Part shown: positions 20,759 through 28,845 of the stretch, piece by piece
Layout: every line of letters starts with the position of its first letter
Numbering within the stretch: position 1 is the stretch's first letter
Source: G963674685 sp964591275
GTDB taxonomy: Bacteria; Lernaellota; Lernaellaia; JACKCT01
Assembly: GCA_964591275.1 (NCBI GenBank)
Contig: CAZQAE010000061.1
Location: forward strand, 1-30,103
Length of the DNA: 30,103 nt
Reading direction: 5' to 3'
The notes under the pieces: generated by a model
The model's database searches: none
Seen by the model: the letters and a program-made list of their open reading frames with translations, nothing else
What the model was told of the DNA's origin: nothing
Program-made: the position numbers and the translations under genes

Positions 20759-22546
20759 TTAGAACAGGCCTTTGACCTTCCCGGTTTCAGTATCGACGTC
20801 CACGCGGCGGTAAGCCGGGTTGGAGCCGGTGCCGGGCATCAGGCTGATCTTTCCGGCTACCGGGACCACGAAGCCCGCGCCAGCGTAGATCAGGATATCG
20901 CGAATCTGGAGGCGCCAGCCTGTCGGCACGCCCTTGAGGGCCGGGTTGTCGGTGAGCGACAGGTGCGTCTTGACCATGCACATTCCCATCTTGGAGATCT
21001 CGGGATCTTTTTCCATGCGGGCTAGCTTGGCCGGCGCGTCGGAGACATAGTCCACGCCGTCGGCACCGTAAACTTCCTTGGCAATCAGTTCGATGCGCTG
21101 GGAGATCGGCATTTCGAGGTCGTAGAGGAACTTGAAATCGGATTTTTCGTCGCAGGCGTCCATAACCGCATCGGCAAATTCGAGAGCGCCATCGCCGCCC
21201 TTTTCCCAGTGGCGAGACAGAGCCACGCGTGCACCGGCGGCTTCTGCTATTTCGCGAACCTTGGCAATCTCGTTGTCGGTGTCAGTGTAGAAAGCGTTTA
21301 TGCAAACAACCGGGTTGATGCCGGCTTTCTTCACATTGTTGATGTGATGGACGAGGTTTGCGCAGCCCTTCTCGACCCACCCGACGTTCTCGCCGCTGTA
21401 CTCCGACGGCATCGGCTTGCCCGGAACAGGAATCGGCGCGCCGCCGTGGCACTTGAGCGCCCGGATTGTAGCAACGACCACGGCCGCGTGGGGTTTCAAG
21501 CCCGAGAAGCGGCATTTCAGATTCCAAAACTTCTCGAATCCGATGTCCGCGCCGAAGCCGGACTCCGTCAGATGGTAATCGGCAAGCTTGAGGCCAACCC
21601 TATCGGCGATAATCGAGCTTTGACCGATGGCGATGTTGGCAAAGGGACCGGCGTGCACGAGCACCGGCTGCCCTTCGAGGGTCTGCAGCAGATTCGGGTT
21701 CAGCGCCTCGACCATCCAGGCCGTCATCGCGCCGTCGACTTCGAGGTCCGCGGTTGTAATCGGCGCACCCTTTTTATCGTAGGCCACCACGATTTTGCCC
21801 ATGCGCTCACGCATGTCTTTCAGGTCGTTGGCCACCGCGAGGATCGCCATGATCTCGGAGGAAACCGCAATGCCGAACTTGGACTTCATCATGTAGCCGT
21901 CAGCCTTGCCGCCCACGTCGGGCATGCCAATCACAATATTGCGCAGGGACTGGCAGCAAAAGTCGATGATCCAACCCATTTCGACATTCGTCGGATCCAC
22001 ATCGAGACGGCGCATCTTGGACAGACGTGCAAGCTTTTCATCATCGTAGTTGCGTTCATGCTGCATGCGGCTGGTCAAAGCGACCATCGCCAGGTTGTGC
22101 GCGTTCATAATGGCATTGATGTCGCCGGTGAGGCCCAGGGAAAACGGAGTCAGCGGAATGCACTGAGACAGTCCGCCGCCGGCTGCGGAGCCTTTGATGT
22201 TCATCGTCGGGCCGCCGGAGGGCTGCCGAATCGCGGCGATGACCGTCTTGCCGGTGCCATTCAGGCGTTTGCCCATGCCCTGCGCCAAGCCCATCGTCGA
22301 AGTCGATTTGCCTTCGCCCAGGGGCGTCGGGGTGATCGCGGTAATGTCAACGTACTTGCCCTGGGGCTTGTCGGCCAAACGCTTGGTGATCATGTTGAAG
22401 TCCAGCTTGGCCACGTAATGACCATGCGGCAGAAGCTCTTCATTCTTCAAGCCCAGCGTTTCCGCCAGCTCGTAAACGGTCTTCATGCGTGATTCTGATT
22501 CTTCGGCAATCTCGTAGTCTGCGTGTTTGGTCGGGTCCAAAGGCAT
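20759..22546 (-). CDS. fhs: Formate-tetrahydrofolate ligase (10-formyl-H4F synthetase)
   Basis: The 595-aa enzyme activates formate with ATP onto H4F, the first H4F step of the methyl branch. The P-loop PTPLGEGKST, AAIRQPSGGPTMNIKGSAAGGG, LTGDINAI and the C-terminal PGTGSNPAYRRVDVD are all present. It is slightly longer than the ~557-aa clostridial enzymes, mainly in the N-terminal ~35 residues. ATG 22546 has AGGAG upstream. It is the first gene of the long minus-strand cluster, 97 bp after repeat copy B and its promoter. No formate dehydrogenase is encoded in the window, so the formate source is elsewhere. Confidence 0.97.
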   Translation of the reverse strand: MPLDPTKHADYEIAEESESRMKTVYELAETLGLKNEELLPHGHYVAKLDFNMITKRLADKPQGKYVDITAITPTPLGEGKSTSTMGLAQGMGKRLNGTGKTVIAAIRQPSGGPTMNIKGSAAGGGLSQCIPLTPFSLGLTGDINAIMNAHNLAMVALTSRMQHERNYDDEKLARLSKMRRLDVDPTNVEMGWIIDFCCQSLRNIVIGMPDVGGKADGYMMKSKFGIAVSSEIMAILAVANDLKDMRERMGKIVVAYDKKGAPITTADLEVDGAMTAWMVEALNPNLLQTLEGQPVLVHAGPFANIAIGQSSIIADRVGLKLADYHLTESGFGADIGFEKFWNLKCRFSGLKPHAAVVVATIRALKCHGGAPIPVPGKPMPSEYSGENVGWVEKGCANLVHHINNVKKAGINPVVCINAFYTDTDNEIAKVREIAEAAGARVALSRHWEKGGDGALEFADAVMDACDEKSDFKFLYDLEMPISQRIELIAKEVYGADGVDYVSDAPAKLARMEKDPEISKMGMCMVKTHLSLTDNPALKGVPTGWRLQIRDILIYAGAGFVVPVAGKISLMPGTGSNPAYRRVDVDTETGKVKGLF

Positions 22547-22643
22547 TGGTCTTCTCCTGCTAGTTCTGATTGCTAGTACCTGTAGTGATGAATATTTTTT
22601 TTACTGAAAGCAACGGCATGGTGATAGATGCTCACAATACACC

Positions 22644-22813
22644 GAATTAAGCCTCAATCAATGGGTAATCGGATGTCGGGCCGCATAGTTTTCTAACTGG
22701 CCAACCCTTGTTTACCGCTATTTTTCAAATTCGGTGCGCCTCCTCGTTTTTCCCCTGAGGAAAACGGTGGGCAAAACTTAGCAGACCTGCCTTTTTTTGC
22801 CAAGCCATATTGG
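22644..22813 (-). repeat. Promoter/leader repeat, copy B (partner of 1243-1413), upstream of fhs
   Basis: This 170-bp sequence is a direct repeat of 1243-1413 and lies 97 bp before the fhs ATG. On the minus strand it carries a promoter at its upstream end and a roughly 125-nt transcribed leader with several possible stems. These are CGTTTT...AAAACG; GGTAA with TTACC; GGGTTG with CGAC..CC (2-nt bulge); and GCC/GGC inside the last. TCCTC/GAGGA is an alternative pairing that would exclude the first stem. I recognise no known riboswitch core. The position suggests a shared regulatory leader for C1/redox operons. Confidence 0.85.
22775..22803 (-). promoter_or_regulatory. Likely promoter of the fhs-led Wood-Ljungdahl operon (inside repeat copy B)
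   Basis: Minus strand: -35 TTGGCA (22803-22798), a 17-nt spacer, extended -10 TGC followed by TAAGTT (22780-22775). The equivalent site in copy A is TTGACA, 18 nt, TGC TAGGTT. Predicted start near 22768, giving a leader of about 220 nt before fhs. Confidence 0.55.
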
Positions 22814-23117
22814 TCGCTTCGCAAAAGGAATGAATATTCACTCATTTTCCGCGACCCAGTTATCAAGATCGCTTTTCACCCGGCAATTCAATAGGGGCTT
22901 GAGTTCCGCCGAACCCTTTTCTGCCATGAGCACAATTTTTCCCCATTGGAGCGAAATGACCCTCCGAGAACCAACTGGACAAAGCCTAACGGCTTTGCTA
23001 GGAAAGCCCTGCGGTTATGTCAGGTTCCTCATAAGTGGAGCCATCCCGGTCGCGCGGCTGTCGTGTGCCTATCAAAAAGCCGGGATGAAAATGACGCCAA
23101 ATACCAAATACCATGAG
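22814..23117 (+). other. Unexplained leader region upstream of pabA
   Basis: About 300 bp between repeat B and the pabA start. The pabA frame stays open through it, but the translation (Ser/Arg/Pro-rich) does not resemble any PabA N-terminus, so I read it as non-coding leader. It contains a perfect 7-bp stem with a TAAC tetraloop (22980-22997, CAAAGCC/GGCTTTG) and a perfect 8-bp stem CATCCCGG/CCGGGATG (22042+1000-23049 with 23080-23087, i.e. 23042-23049). A weak TTGCTA...TATGTC promoter-like pair with a 15-nt spacer occurs near 22996-23017. No known RNA family recognised. Confidence 0.4.
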
Positions 23118-23720
23118 ATGCGCTGTGAAAAGGTTGCTAGCGGCCTTCGTGTGCTGATCATCGACAATTATGATTCCTTTACTTTCAATCTGGCGCAGCA
23201 CCTCGGAGCCTTGGGCGCACAAGTCGAAGTTGTGCGAAACAACTCCATCACACCGAACCAGGCACTCAATATTGCGCCGGACCGCATTTTAATATCGCCC
23301 GGCCCCGGAACTCCCGACAATGCGGGAATTTCCCGTGAATTGATAAAAGCTACCGCCGGAAAAATTCCGCTGCTCGGCGTTTGCCTGGGTCATCAATGCC
23401 TCGGCGAAGTCTTCGGCGGACGCACCGTTCGCGCAAAGCCTATGCACGGAAAAGTCTCCGTAGTGCATCACGACGGCAAGGGAATCTTTCGCGGCCTGAA
23501 GAGTCCCATGCCGGCGGCGCGCTACCATTCCCTCCTCGTTGATCCCACCAATCTCGAAAAGAACATCGAAGTCAGCGCACGCACAGACGATGGTCTGGTG
23601 ATGGGACTGCGTCACCGCGCCCAGGCATTGGAAGGAATTCAGTTTCACCCAGAATCGTTTATGACCCCACATGGCGCGCAGTTGATGAAAAACTTCCTGC
23701 TTGGGATGAAAGAATCATGA
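23118..23720 (+). CDS. pabA: Aminodeoxychorismate/anthranilate synthase glutamine amidotransferase component
   Basis: The product is about 200 aa, the normal size for PabA/TrpG. It shows IIDNYDSFTFNL at the N-terminus, the PGPGTPD oxyanion loop, the nucleophile Cys in LGVCLGHQCLGEVFGG, and the His/Glu of the triad in QFHPESFMTPHG. It supplies ammonia from glutamine to PabB, encoded next with a 4-nt ATGA overlap. ATG 23118 is the best start by homology; no clear ribosome-binding site is visible, and the frame is open far upstream, so the start is uncertain. Paired with a PabB-type partner and PabC, it should serve p-aminobenzoate and folate synthesis, though PabA can also be shared with TrpE. 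Confidence 0.9.
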   Translation: MRCEKVASGLRVLIIDNYDSFTFNLAQHLGALGAQVEVVRNNSITPNQALNIAPDRILISPGPGTPDNAGISRELIKATAGKIPLLGVCLGHQCLGEVFGGRTVRAKPMHGKVSVVHHDGKGIFRGLKSPMPAARYHSLLVDPTNLEKNIEVSARTDDGLVMGLRHRAQALEGIQFHPESFMTPHGAQLMKNFLLGMKES

Positions 23721-25159
23721 TCGACCTGCGCTCAATGATGAATCCGGTCGCCGTCACAGCGGTGATTCCCTTGGACCTGCCGCCCGACCCTGCAGGGGTA
23801 GCCGCCGAACTGGCCGGCGCCAACGACTTCGCCTTCCTGGATTCGAGTCAGGCCGGTGAAGCATATTCCATTCTCGCGTGGGAACCCGAGCTTGTATTTC
23901 GCAGCAAAAACCAGGACGCGAAAATACGCTGGAAGGGCCACTGGCGCTCTTTGAGCGGCAACCCATTCGATCTGCTGGAACATCTACTCATGTGCCGTCA
24001 AATCCGGCATGAGGGATCGGAGCGCCTGCCCTTTTACGGCGGGGCCATCGGCTATTTCGGCTACGATCTTTTTCGTCATCTGGAAAACTATTCCACTCTT
24101 TGCGCTCTTGATGATCTGAATCTGCCCGATTGCTGCCTGGCCTTCTACGATTCCGCGCTTGTTTTCGACCACAAAAAAAGAAAATGGTTTCTCACGGCGA
24201 CAACAGGATTTGCCAGCAGAAGCGATATTGCGTCGCTTCTCAATGAAAAGGAAAAGCGGCTGCTCTTTTTACTGAATCAAAACAGCAATTCATCCATGCC
24301 GCACGCAATACCATCTCCTGCTTCATTGCGCCGATCCAATTTTACTCGCGATGAGTATCTTCGAGCCGTCGAGCGCGCGCTGGAATATATTTATGCTGGG
24401 GATATTTACCAGGTGAACCTCTCGCAGCGCTTTCACCAGAAAGTCACCGCCACACCCTTTGAGATTTTCAATTCTTTGCGCGAAATCAATCCTTCGCAAT
24501 ATGGCGCATTTCTTCCCTATGACGGGCATTGCGTGATCAGCTCTTCACCGGAACTATTTTTGCGCACCGAAGGGCGAATGGTGGAAACCCGACCGATCAA
24601 AGGCACCCGCCCGCGCGGGGCAACACCGGCGGAGGATCTGCGCCTGCGCCGAGAGTTAGAAAACAGCGGGAAAGATAAAGCCGAGTTGTCGATGATCGTG
24701 GACCTGCAAAGAAACGACCTGGGCCGCGTCTGCGAGTACGGCAGCATCGTGGTGGACCGACACGCATATATTGAGCAGCTTCCAACGGTTTTCCACACGG
24801 TTTCTTCCGTCCAGGGAATGATGCGCGAAGAGGTGGGACCGGTAGAGCTTTTACGAGCGGCCTTTCCCTGCGGATCGATTTCCGGCTGCCCTAAAATCCG
24901 GTCCATTGAGATTATTGATGAACTCGAACCCACATGCCGCAATGTTTACACCGGTTCGCTCGGATTCATTGATTTTAGTGGTGATATGACATTGAATGTC
25001 GCAATACGAACCATGATTGCCAAAGGCCGCGATGTGTATTTTCAGGTTGGAGGCGGTATCGTCGCCGATTCCGATCCGCAGGCGGAATATGATGAAACGC
25101 TGGACAAAGCCGCGGCCATGATTCGGGCGCTGGAAAAGGTGGGCAAGGCTCATGAGTGA
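23717..25159 (+). CDS. pabB: Aminodeoxychorismate synthase component I
   Basis: The 480-aa chorismate-utilising enzyme has an N-terminal region (about residues 1-200, FLDSSQAGEAYSILAWEP) and a C-terminal chorismate-binding domain with IYAGDIYQVNLSQRF, NDLGRVCEYG and SGCPKIRSIEIIDELEP. The PIKGTRPRG motif has the Lys that distinguishes PabB from TrpE (which has Ala there), so I call aminodeoxychorismate synthase rather than anthranilate synthase. Its ATG overlaps the pabA stop (ATGA) and its end overlaps pabC by 8 nt. Met7/Met8 are alternative starts. Confidence 0.93.
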   Translation: MIDLRSMMNPVAVTAVIPLDLPPDPAGVAAELAGANDFAFLDSSQAGEAYSILAWEPELVFRSKNQDAKIRWKGHWRSLSGNPFDLLEHLLMCRQIRHEGSERLPFYGGAIGYFGYDLFRHLENYSTLCALDDLNLPDCCLAFYDSALVFDHKKRKWFLTATTGFASRSDIASLLNEKEKRLLFLLNQNSNSSMPHAIPSPASLRRSNFTRDEYLRAVERALEYIYAGDIYQVNLSQRFHQKVTATPFEIFNSLREINPSQYGAFLPYDGHCVISSSPELFLRTEGRMVETRPIKGTRPRGATPAEDLRLRRELENSGKDKAELSMIVDLQRNDLGRVCEYGSIVVDRHAYIEQLPTVFHTVSSVQGMMREEVGPVELLRAAFPCGSISGCPKIRSIEIIDELEPTCRNVYTGSLGFIDFSGDMTLNVAIRTMIAKGRDVYFQVGGGIVADSDPQAEYDETLDKAAAMIRALEKVGKAHE

Positions 25160-26018
25160 ACAATTCGTATATTTCAACGGCGAGATCATTCCCCAAAATA
25201 TGGCTGTGGTCTCGGTTCTTGACTGCGGCCTGCTCTACGCAGACGGTTTGTTTGAAACCCTGCGTGCGTACGACGGTCAAATCTTCGCCTTTGACCGGCA
25301 CATGCGCCGCATGTCTGATTCCCTGAAGAGGCTAAGGTTTTCGGCGCCGGAATCCGCTGATGATTTTAAAAATGCGGCTGAGGCCCTGTTAAAAGCAAAC
25401 CAGCTCAAAGACACTGTTTTACGCCTGACAATCACTCGGGGCGTAACGGACAATCCCCTTGGATTACCCGAAGCAACAGTTCCAACGCGCATCATGCACT
25501 GCCGCCCTTTGACTCTTGCGCCCGGGGATGCTTACGAAAACGGCGTTGTTGCGACGATCTCATCCCGGTCTTTTTGCGTACCGACCTCCATCGCCGGAAT
25601 CAAGAGTCTGAATTACCTTGACAACTTGTTCGCCAGGCAGGAATGCCACGACCGAAACTGCTTTGAAGTTCTTATGCCAAACAAAGACGGCCTGATCGTT
25701 GAAGGCTCTATTTCCAACGTCTTTGCGGTAGTGAATGATGTTGCGTTCACGCCGCCGCTCGGTCTCGGCGCATTGCCGGGCATCACGCGCGAGATTTGTC
25801 TGGAAATTCTCAAAAAAAGAAATGTGTCTGTACGCGAAAAAGCTTTCGACTTTGACAGTCTCGTCTCCGCGACGGAAGTGTTTTTAACAGGCAGCGTGAT
25901 CGAAATTATTCCAGTGACGACATTGAATGATTTGACAATCGGGAACGGCAGACCTGGGCCAGTCTTTAAGCTGCTGGCTAAGGAATATTCGCAGCGGGTA
26001 ATGGAATCTATCGGCTAG
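25152..26018 (+). CDS. pabC: Aminodeoxychorismate lyase (class IV PLP aminotransferase fold)
   Basis: The 288-aa fold-type IV PLP protein has YFNGEIIP and CGLLYADGLFETLRAY at the N-terminus, the PLP-binding Lys K151 in GIKSLNYLDN, and the phosphate-binding segment LIVEGSISNVF with LGALPGITRE. In isolation it could be a branched-chain or D-amino-acid aminotransferase. Translationally overlapped with pabB, it is best read as the lyase that releases p-aminobenzoate and pyruvate. It completes a three-gene pab operon diverging from the H4F-dependent operon. It ends 12 bp from the convergent gene at 26031. Confidence 0.88.
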   Translation: MSEQFVYFNGEIIPQNMAVVSVLDCGLLYADGLFETLRAYDGQIFAFDRHMRRMSDSLKRLRFSAPESADDFKNAAEALLKANQLKDTVLRLTITRGVTDNPLGLPEATVPTRIMHCRPLTLAPGDAYENGVVATISSRSFCVPTSIAGIKSLNYLDNLFARQECHDRNCFEVLMPNKDGLIVEGSISNVFAVVNDVAFTPPLGLGALPGITREICLEILKKRNVSVREKAFDFDSLVSATEVFLTGSVIEIIPVTTLNDLTIGNGRPGPVFKLLAKEYSQRVMESIG

Positions 26019-26030
26019 AAAAAATATTTC

Positions 26031-26501
26031 TTACTTGCGTGTCAACGATTGAATCACTTGGTGCAATTTGGACGAAAACTGCGATCTGTCCTTTTTCTTC
26101 ACGGGAGGTGGCCCGCCGGTTTGTTGACCCATCATGCGCAATTGCTCCATGAGATCGCGCGTGGCCACGGCGTTGCCTATGGATTCCGGAGTGAACTCCC
26201 TTCCCCGCGTGTTGAGAACCCGCGCTCCCTTTTTGAGGCATCGATCCGCCAGGGGAATGTCGGTGGTGATGACGATGTCCCCGTCGCCGACCCTTTCGGC
26301 AATCCAGTCATCGGCGACATCCGCGCCGCTTTCAACGACAACCAGGCGGATTCTTTGGCCAACGGGAGTTTTCATGTAGGAATTGGCTACCACGAATACG
26401 ACCAAGCCATATTTGCCCGTCGCCCGGTACACCTCGTCTTTTACGGGGCAACCATCGCCGTCAATATAGACCGTCGGCGCCATCGTGCTTTTTGAATTCA
26501 T
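26031..26501 (-). CDS. YaiI/YqxD family protein (DUF188, UPF0178)
   Basis: The 156-aa protein has the DUF188 core: VYIDGDGCPVKDEVYR, VVFVVANSY, DIVITTDIPLADRC and GARVLNTRGREF with EQLR. The acidic residues (D in DGDGCP, TTDIPLA) are arranged like a PIN-type nuclease, but no reaction is established. The C-terminal 30 residues are basic and probably disordered. Two Met starts (26501 and 26483) are possible; neither has a clear ribosome-binding site. Unrelated to the Wood-Ljungdahl cluster. Confidence 0.88.
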   Translation of the reverse strand: MNSKSTMAPTVYIDGDGCPVKDEVYRATGKYGLVVFVVANSYMKTPVGQRIRLVVVESGADVADDWIAERVGDGDIVITTDIPLADRCLKKGARVLNTRGREFTPESIGNAVATRDLMEQLRMMGQQTGGPPPVKKKDRSQFSSKLHQVIQSLTRK

Positions 26502-26600
26502 TGTGTCAGTATTTCGTAATCGGCGAATGTCAGAGTCGAGGAATTATTGAAAATGGATTGCGAGAAGCGACAAATCGTTGGGCGACCGTAATCCTTTATG

Positions 26601-27791
26601 TCAACGGCCCTCCAACACCTCGCAATAAACATTTCGAATCGCGTCGGTGGTCATATCCGCGGAAAATTCCTCCTCAACACGCTTTCTACCCGCTTTGCCC
26701 GTTTCGAGCGCCTTTTGGTCATTTCCCAGATACTCGATAATGGCCTCCGCCATTTCTTTTGCGTCGTCGGGTGTAACAAGTTTGCCCGTCACACCGTCTA
26801 GCACGATATCGAGCACGCCTCCCGCCCTGGTCGCCACAACGGGAAGCCCTGCAGCCATCGCCTCGATGACCACGCGACCGAAAGCCTCAACTGGCCCGAA
26901 TTTCGGATCTGAGTAACGCGATGCGTGTATCACAAGATCGCAGGCGGATAAGACGCTGCTCACATCGTCGTGGCTTCCCAGAAAACGTACGGCGTCTTCC
27001 AGTCCCGCCCGTTTAACCTGGTCCATGCAGGTTTTCACATATTCCTCAGTGCCGGAACCGACGATTATCAAAATGGCGCCGGGCACGCGCTGCCTCACAA
27101 TATTCCACGCCTCTATTGCGATGTCCTGCCCTTTCCAGGGAATCACTCGGCCCAGGATACAAGCCACTTTCGCGTCATGCGGCAAACCAAGATTTTCCCG
27201 TGCTGCGGGATTCTTGTCAACATTGAATGCCTGTAAATCAACGCCGTTAAAAACCACAGTCAATTTTTCAGGAGCAAAACCGCCTTTCCTGACGAGATTT
27301 TCCTTCTCTTCCGTACTGACACACACGCAACGCTCCACCAGACTCAACAGCCTTATTTCTCTACGGCCATAAAGCCTGATTTCCCGACCGTGCATGACAC
27401 AGGGGATCCCGGCTTTTCTGGCCACTTGAATCATCAAAGTTGAAAACATATTAAATTGGTTCAAATGAATAATATCCGGTGCAAAATCCTTCAATGCCCT
27501 TTCCAGCGCCGGGGCAATGTGAGCGCTGAGTTTTCGCAGCGCCAACATTTGGCTGATAACGGGCAGGCGAATTTTCGTTGCGGCATTATCCGTTTCAAAG
27601 AGATTTTTAAAACCTTCCCATTCGACGTGGAAAAACTGAGTCCCCTCAGCAACGAGCGGCGCAAACAGGTCGTGTCGCGAGGCAATCAGCCCGACATCGT
27701 CCCCGCGATCCAAAAGACCGTTGATCAGCGCAACGCCGCTTCGAATACTTCCTCCCATGTAAGGGGATAGGTCGTACAGCAATATTTTCAT
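26601..27791 (-). CDS. GT4-family glycosyltransferase
   Basis: The 396-aa GT-B enzyme has an N-terminal acceptor domain beginning MKILLYDLSPYMGGSIRSG and a C-terminal nucleotide-sugar domain. The latter has GRVIPWKGQDIAIEAW, FLGSHDDVSSVLSACD and the E-x7-E motif in PVEAFGRVVIEAMAAGLPVVAT. It probably adds a sugar to a cell-envelope polysaccharide or lipid; donor and acceptor cannot be read from the sequence. No other glycan genes flank it here. AAGGAAAT precedes the ATG. Confidence 0.88.
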   Translation of the reverse strand: MKILLYDLSPYMGGSIRSGVALINGLLDRGDDVGLIASRHDLFAPLVAEGTQFFHVEWEGFKNLFETDNAATKIRLPVISQMLALRKLSAHIAPALERALKDFAPDIIHLNQFNMFSTLMIQVARKAGIPCVMHGREIRLYGRREIRLLSLVERCVCVSTEEKENLVRKGGFAPEKLTVVFNGVDLQAFNVDKNPAARENLGLPHDAKVACILGRVIPWKGQDIAIEAWNIVRQRVPGAILIIVGSGTEEYVKTCMDQVKRAGLEDAVRFLGSHDDVSSVLSACDLVIHASRYSDPKFGPVEAFGRVVIEAMAAGLPVVATRAGGVLDIVLDGVTGKLVTPDDAKEMAEAIIEYLGNDQKALETGKAGRKRVEEEFSADMTTDAIRNVYCEVLEGR

Positions 27792-27840
27792 GTATTTCCT
27801 TTTCCTTATTCAATTCCAGGAAATTCCTACTTCAGGTCCA

Positions 27841-27876
27841 TTTTTTTATCCCGGCAACGTTACCAGGATAAAAAAA
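27841..27876. repeat. Perfect 11-bp inverted repeat upstream of the glycosyltransferase
   Basis: TTTTTTTATCC (27841-27851) is mirrored by GGATAAAAAAA (27866-27876) around a 14-nt loop that itself is nearly palindromic around AACGTT. The T run is 5' and the A run 3' on both strands, the opposite of an intrinsic terminator. An operator-like palindrome or AT-rich cruciform between the CPBP gene and the glycosyltransferase is possible. Confidence 0.4.
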
Positions 27877-27966
27877 CGATCTGCTCTTCCTATACCTCAA
27901 TCCCGCGAGGCATACAAATATTGTGTTGATTTTTGAAAACAATAAGTCATGGAATTGGCGAAGCTT

Positions 27967-28758
27967 TCAGCCGGTGAAACCGCCACGTTGCCAGATGGCG
28001 GCGACATCCATGGCGGTATTGATGGTCCAGTGCAGGATCATTCCGTACCAAAAAGACCCGGCTCGAAGCGCAAACAAGCACAAAAGTTCAGCCACAAAAA
28101 TGGCGCCAAGAGCCTCGGGCAGAGGCTTTGATGAATGTAATATCACAAAGGGGATCATTGGGATAAAGATGGCGATGGAACCCAGGTGTTTATGCAGGGA
28201 AAAAAGCATATATCCGCGAAAGTAAAATTCCCATCCAACGAAATAGAGAAAGGAAACCGCCTCCCATACCAGGAAGGCTTCCAGCGAACGCATCGAGCCT
28301 TTTGATAAAGGATATTTCATCGAAAAAGTGTCGGTATAGCTCACGATGAAAACGACCGGAAGCATGATCGCCAGAAAAATAAAGGTCCAACGCAAACCGA
28401 AACGCCAGTCCCCGACCCTGACGCCCAGGTCCTTCGGTTTGTTCCGATCTAGGAAGTACGCGGCTGCCAAGGCCATAAGAAAAAGTAAAACAAAAGTGGC
28501 GATATACATCCAGGCCCGTTGGCCGAGTCCGAAAAACTCCACGTCGAAATTATAGATGGGACGAATTATTTCGCGATAGAATTTCTTTTTTGTGCAGAAA
28601 AATTTGTACAATAAAATCAGCGTCGCGCCAATGAGAAAAACGCGAACCACCGGCATGGGCATATCACGGATGTAGCTGAACATGTCGCGCGCGTCGCGCC
28701 GAAGCTGTGAAGCAATTTTTACGATAGGATTTTTTGACGGACTGCTATTATCTTCCAT
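27967..28758 (-). CDS. CPBP-family intramembrane protease-like membrane protein
   Basis: The 263-aa integral membrane protein has about six to seven hydrophobic segments (roughly residues 37-52, 80-102, 124-147, 165-185, 195-212, 215-235). CPBP (CAAX protease/bacteriocin-processing) motifs are WEFYFRG (E-x3-R; the first Glu of the usual EExxxR is Trp), FVILH (F-x3-H) and the later HWTINT. The substrate is unknown. AAGGA lies 9 nt before the ATG. The Trp variant occurs in some family members, so it does not prove inactivity. Confidence 0.82.
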   Translation of the reverse strand: MEDNSSPSKNPIVKIASQLRRDARDMFSYIRDMPMPVVRVFLIGATLILLYKFFCTKKKFYREIIRPIYNFDVEFFGLGQRAWMYIATFVLLFLMALAAAYFLDRNKPKDLGVRVGDWRFGLRWTFIFLAIMLPVVFIVSYTDTFSMKYPLSKGSMRSLEAFLVWEAVSFLYFVGWEFYFRGYMLFSLHKHLGSIAIFIPMIPFVILHSSKPLPEALGAIFVAELLCLFALRAGSFWYGMILHWTINTAMDVAAIWQRGGFTG

Positions 28759-28822
28759 ACAATTGATTCCTTAAATAACGCACTTTTTTACAGGGGATGA
28801 AAGATAAAAGCAAACGAGCGCG

Positions 28823-28844
28823 GCGGCGGCGATTCTCCCGCCGC
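28823..28844 (-). terminator. GC-rich hairpin after the thermonuclease gene
   Basis: GCGGCGG (28823-28829) pairs with CCGCCGC (28838-28844). It begins 2 nt beyond the thermonuclease stop on the minus strand, and T-rich sequence follows after about 10 nt. A rho-independent terminator is plausible, but the U-tract is displaced. Confidence 0.4.
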
Positions 28845-28845
28845 A

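Noticed and set aside
21209..22492. 427-aa plus-strand open frame opposite fhs
   Set aside because: His/Arg-rich low-information translation antisense to a full Fhs; no family features.
22739..22797. Plus-strand string ending AGCAGACCTGCC followed by T7, resembling the B12 box and terminator of a cobalamin riboswitch (also at 1338-1397)
   Set aside because: The remaining cobalamin-riboswitch core is missing or far too short. In that orientation copy A has no suitable downstream gene. The same bases form the spacer of a better-supported minus-strand promoter.
22644..22813. ZTP (pfl), THF, 6S RNA, SRP or tmRNA identity for the leader repeat
   Set aside because: Position upstream of fhs made pfl/ZTP attractive, but the GCCUGGGC-type pseudoknot strand is absent. 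The diagnostic strings of the other families are also missing.
22797..23117. N-terminal extension making PabA 307 aa
   Set aside because: The ~107 extra residues do not resemble PabA/TrpG and the family starts right at the IDNYDSF strand. The frame is just open by chance through the leader.
27967..28758. Inactive CPBP protease because the first Glu of EExxxR is Trp
   Set aside because: Family members with W-E-x3-R occur and the second Glu, Arg and both His motifs are kept, so loss of activity cannot be claimed.
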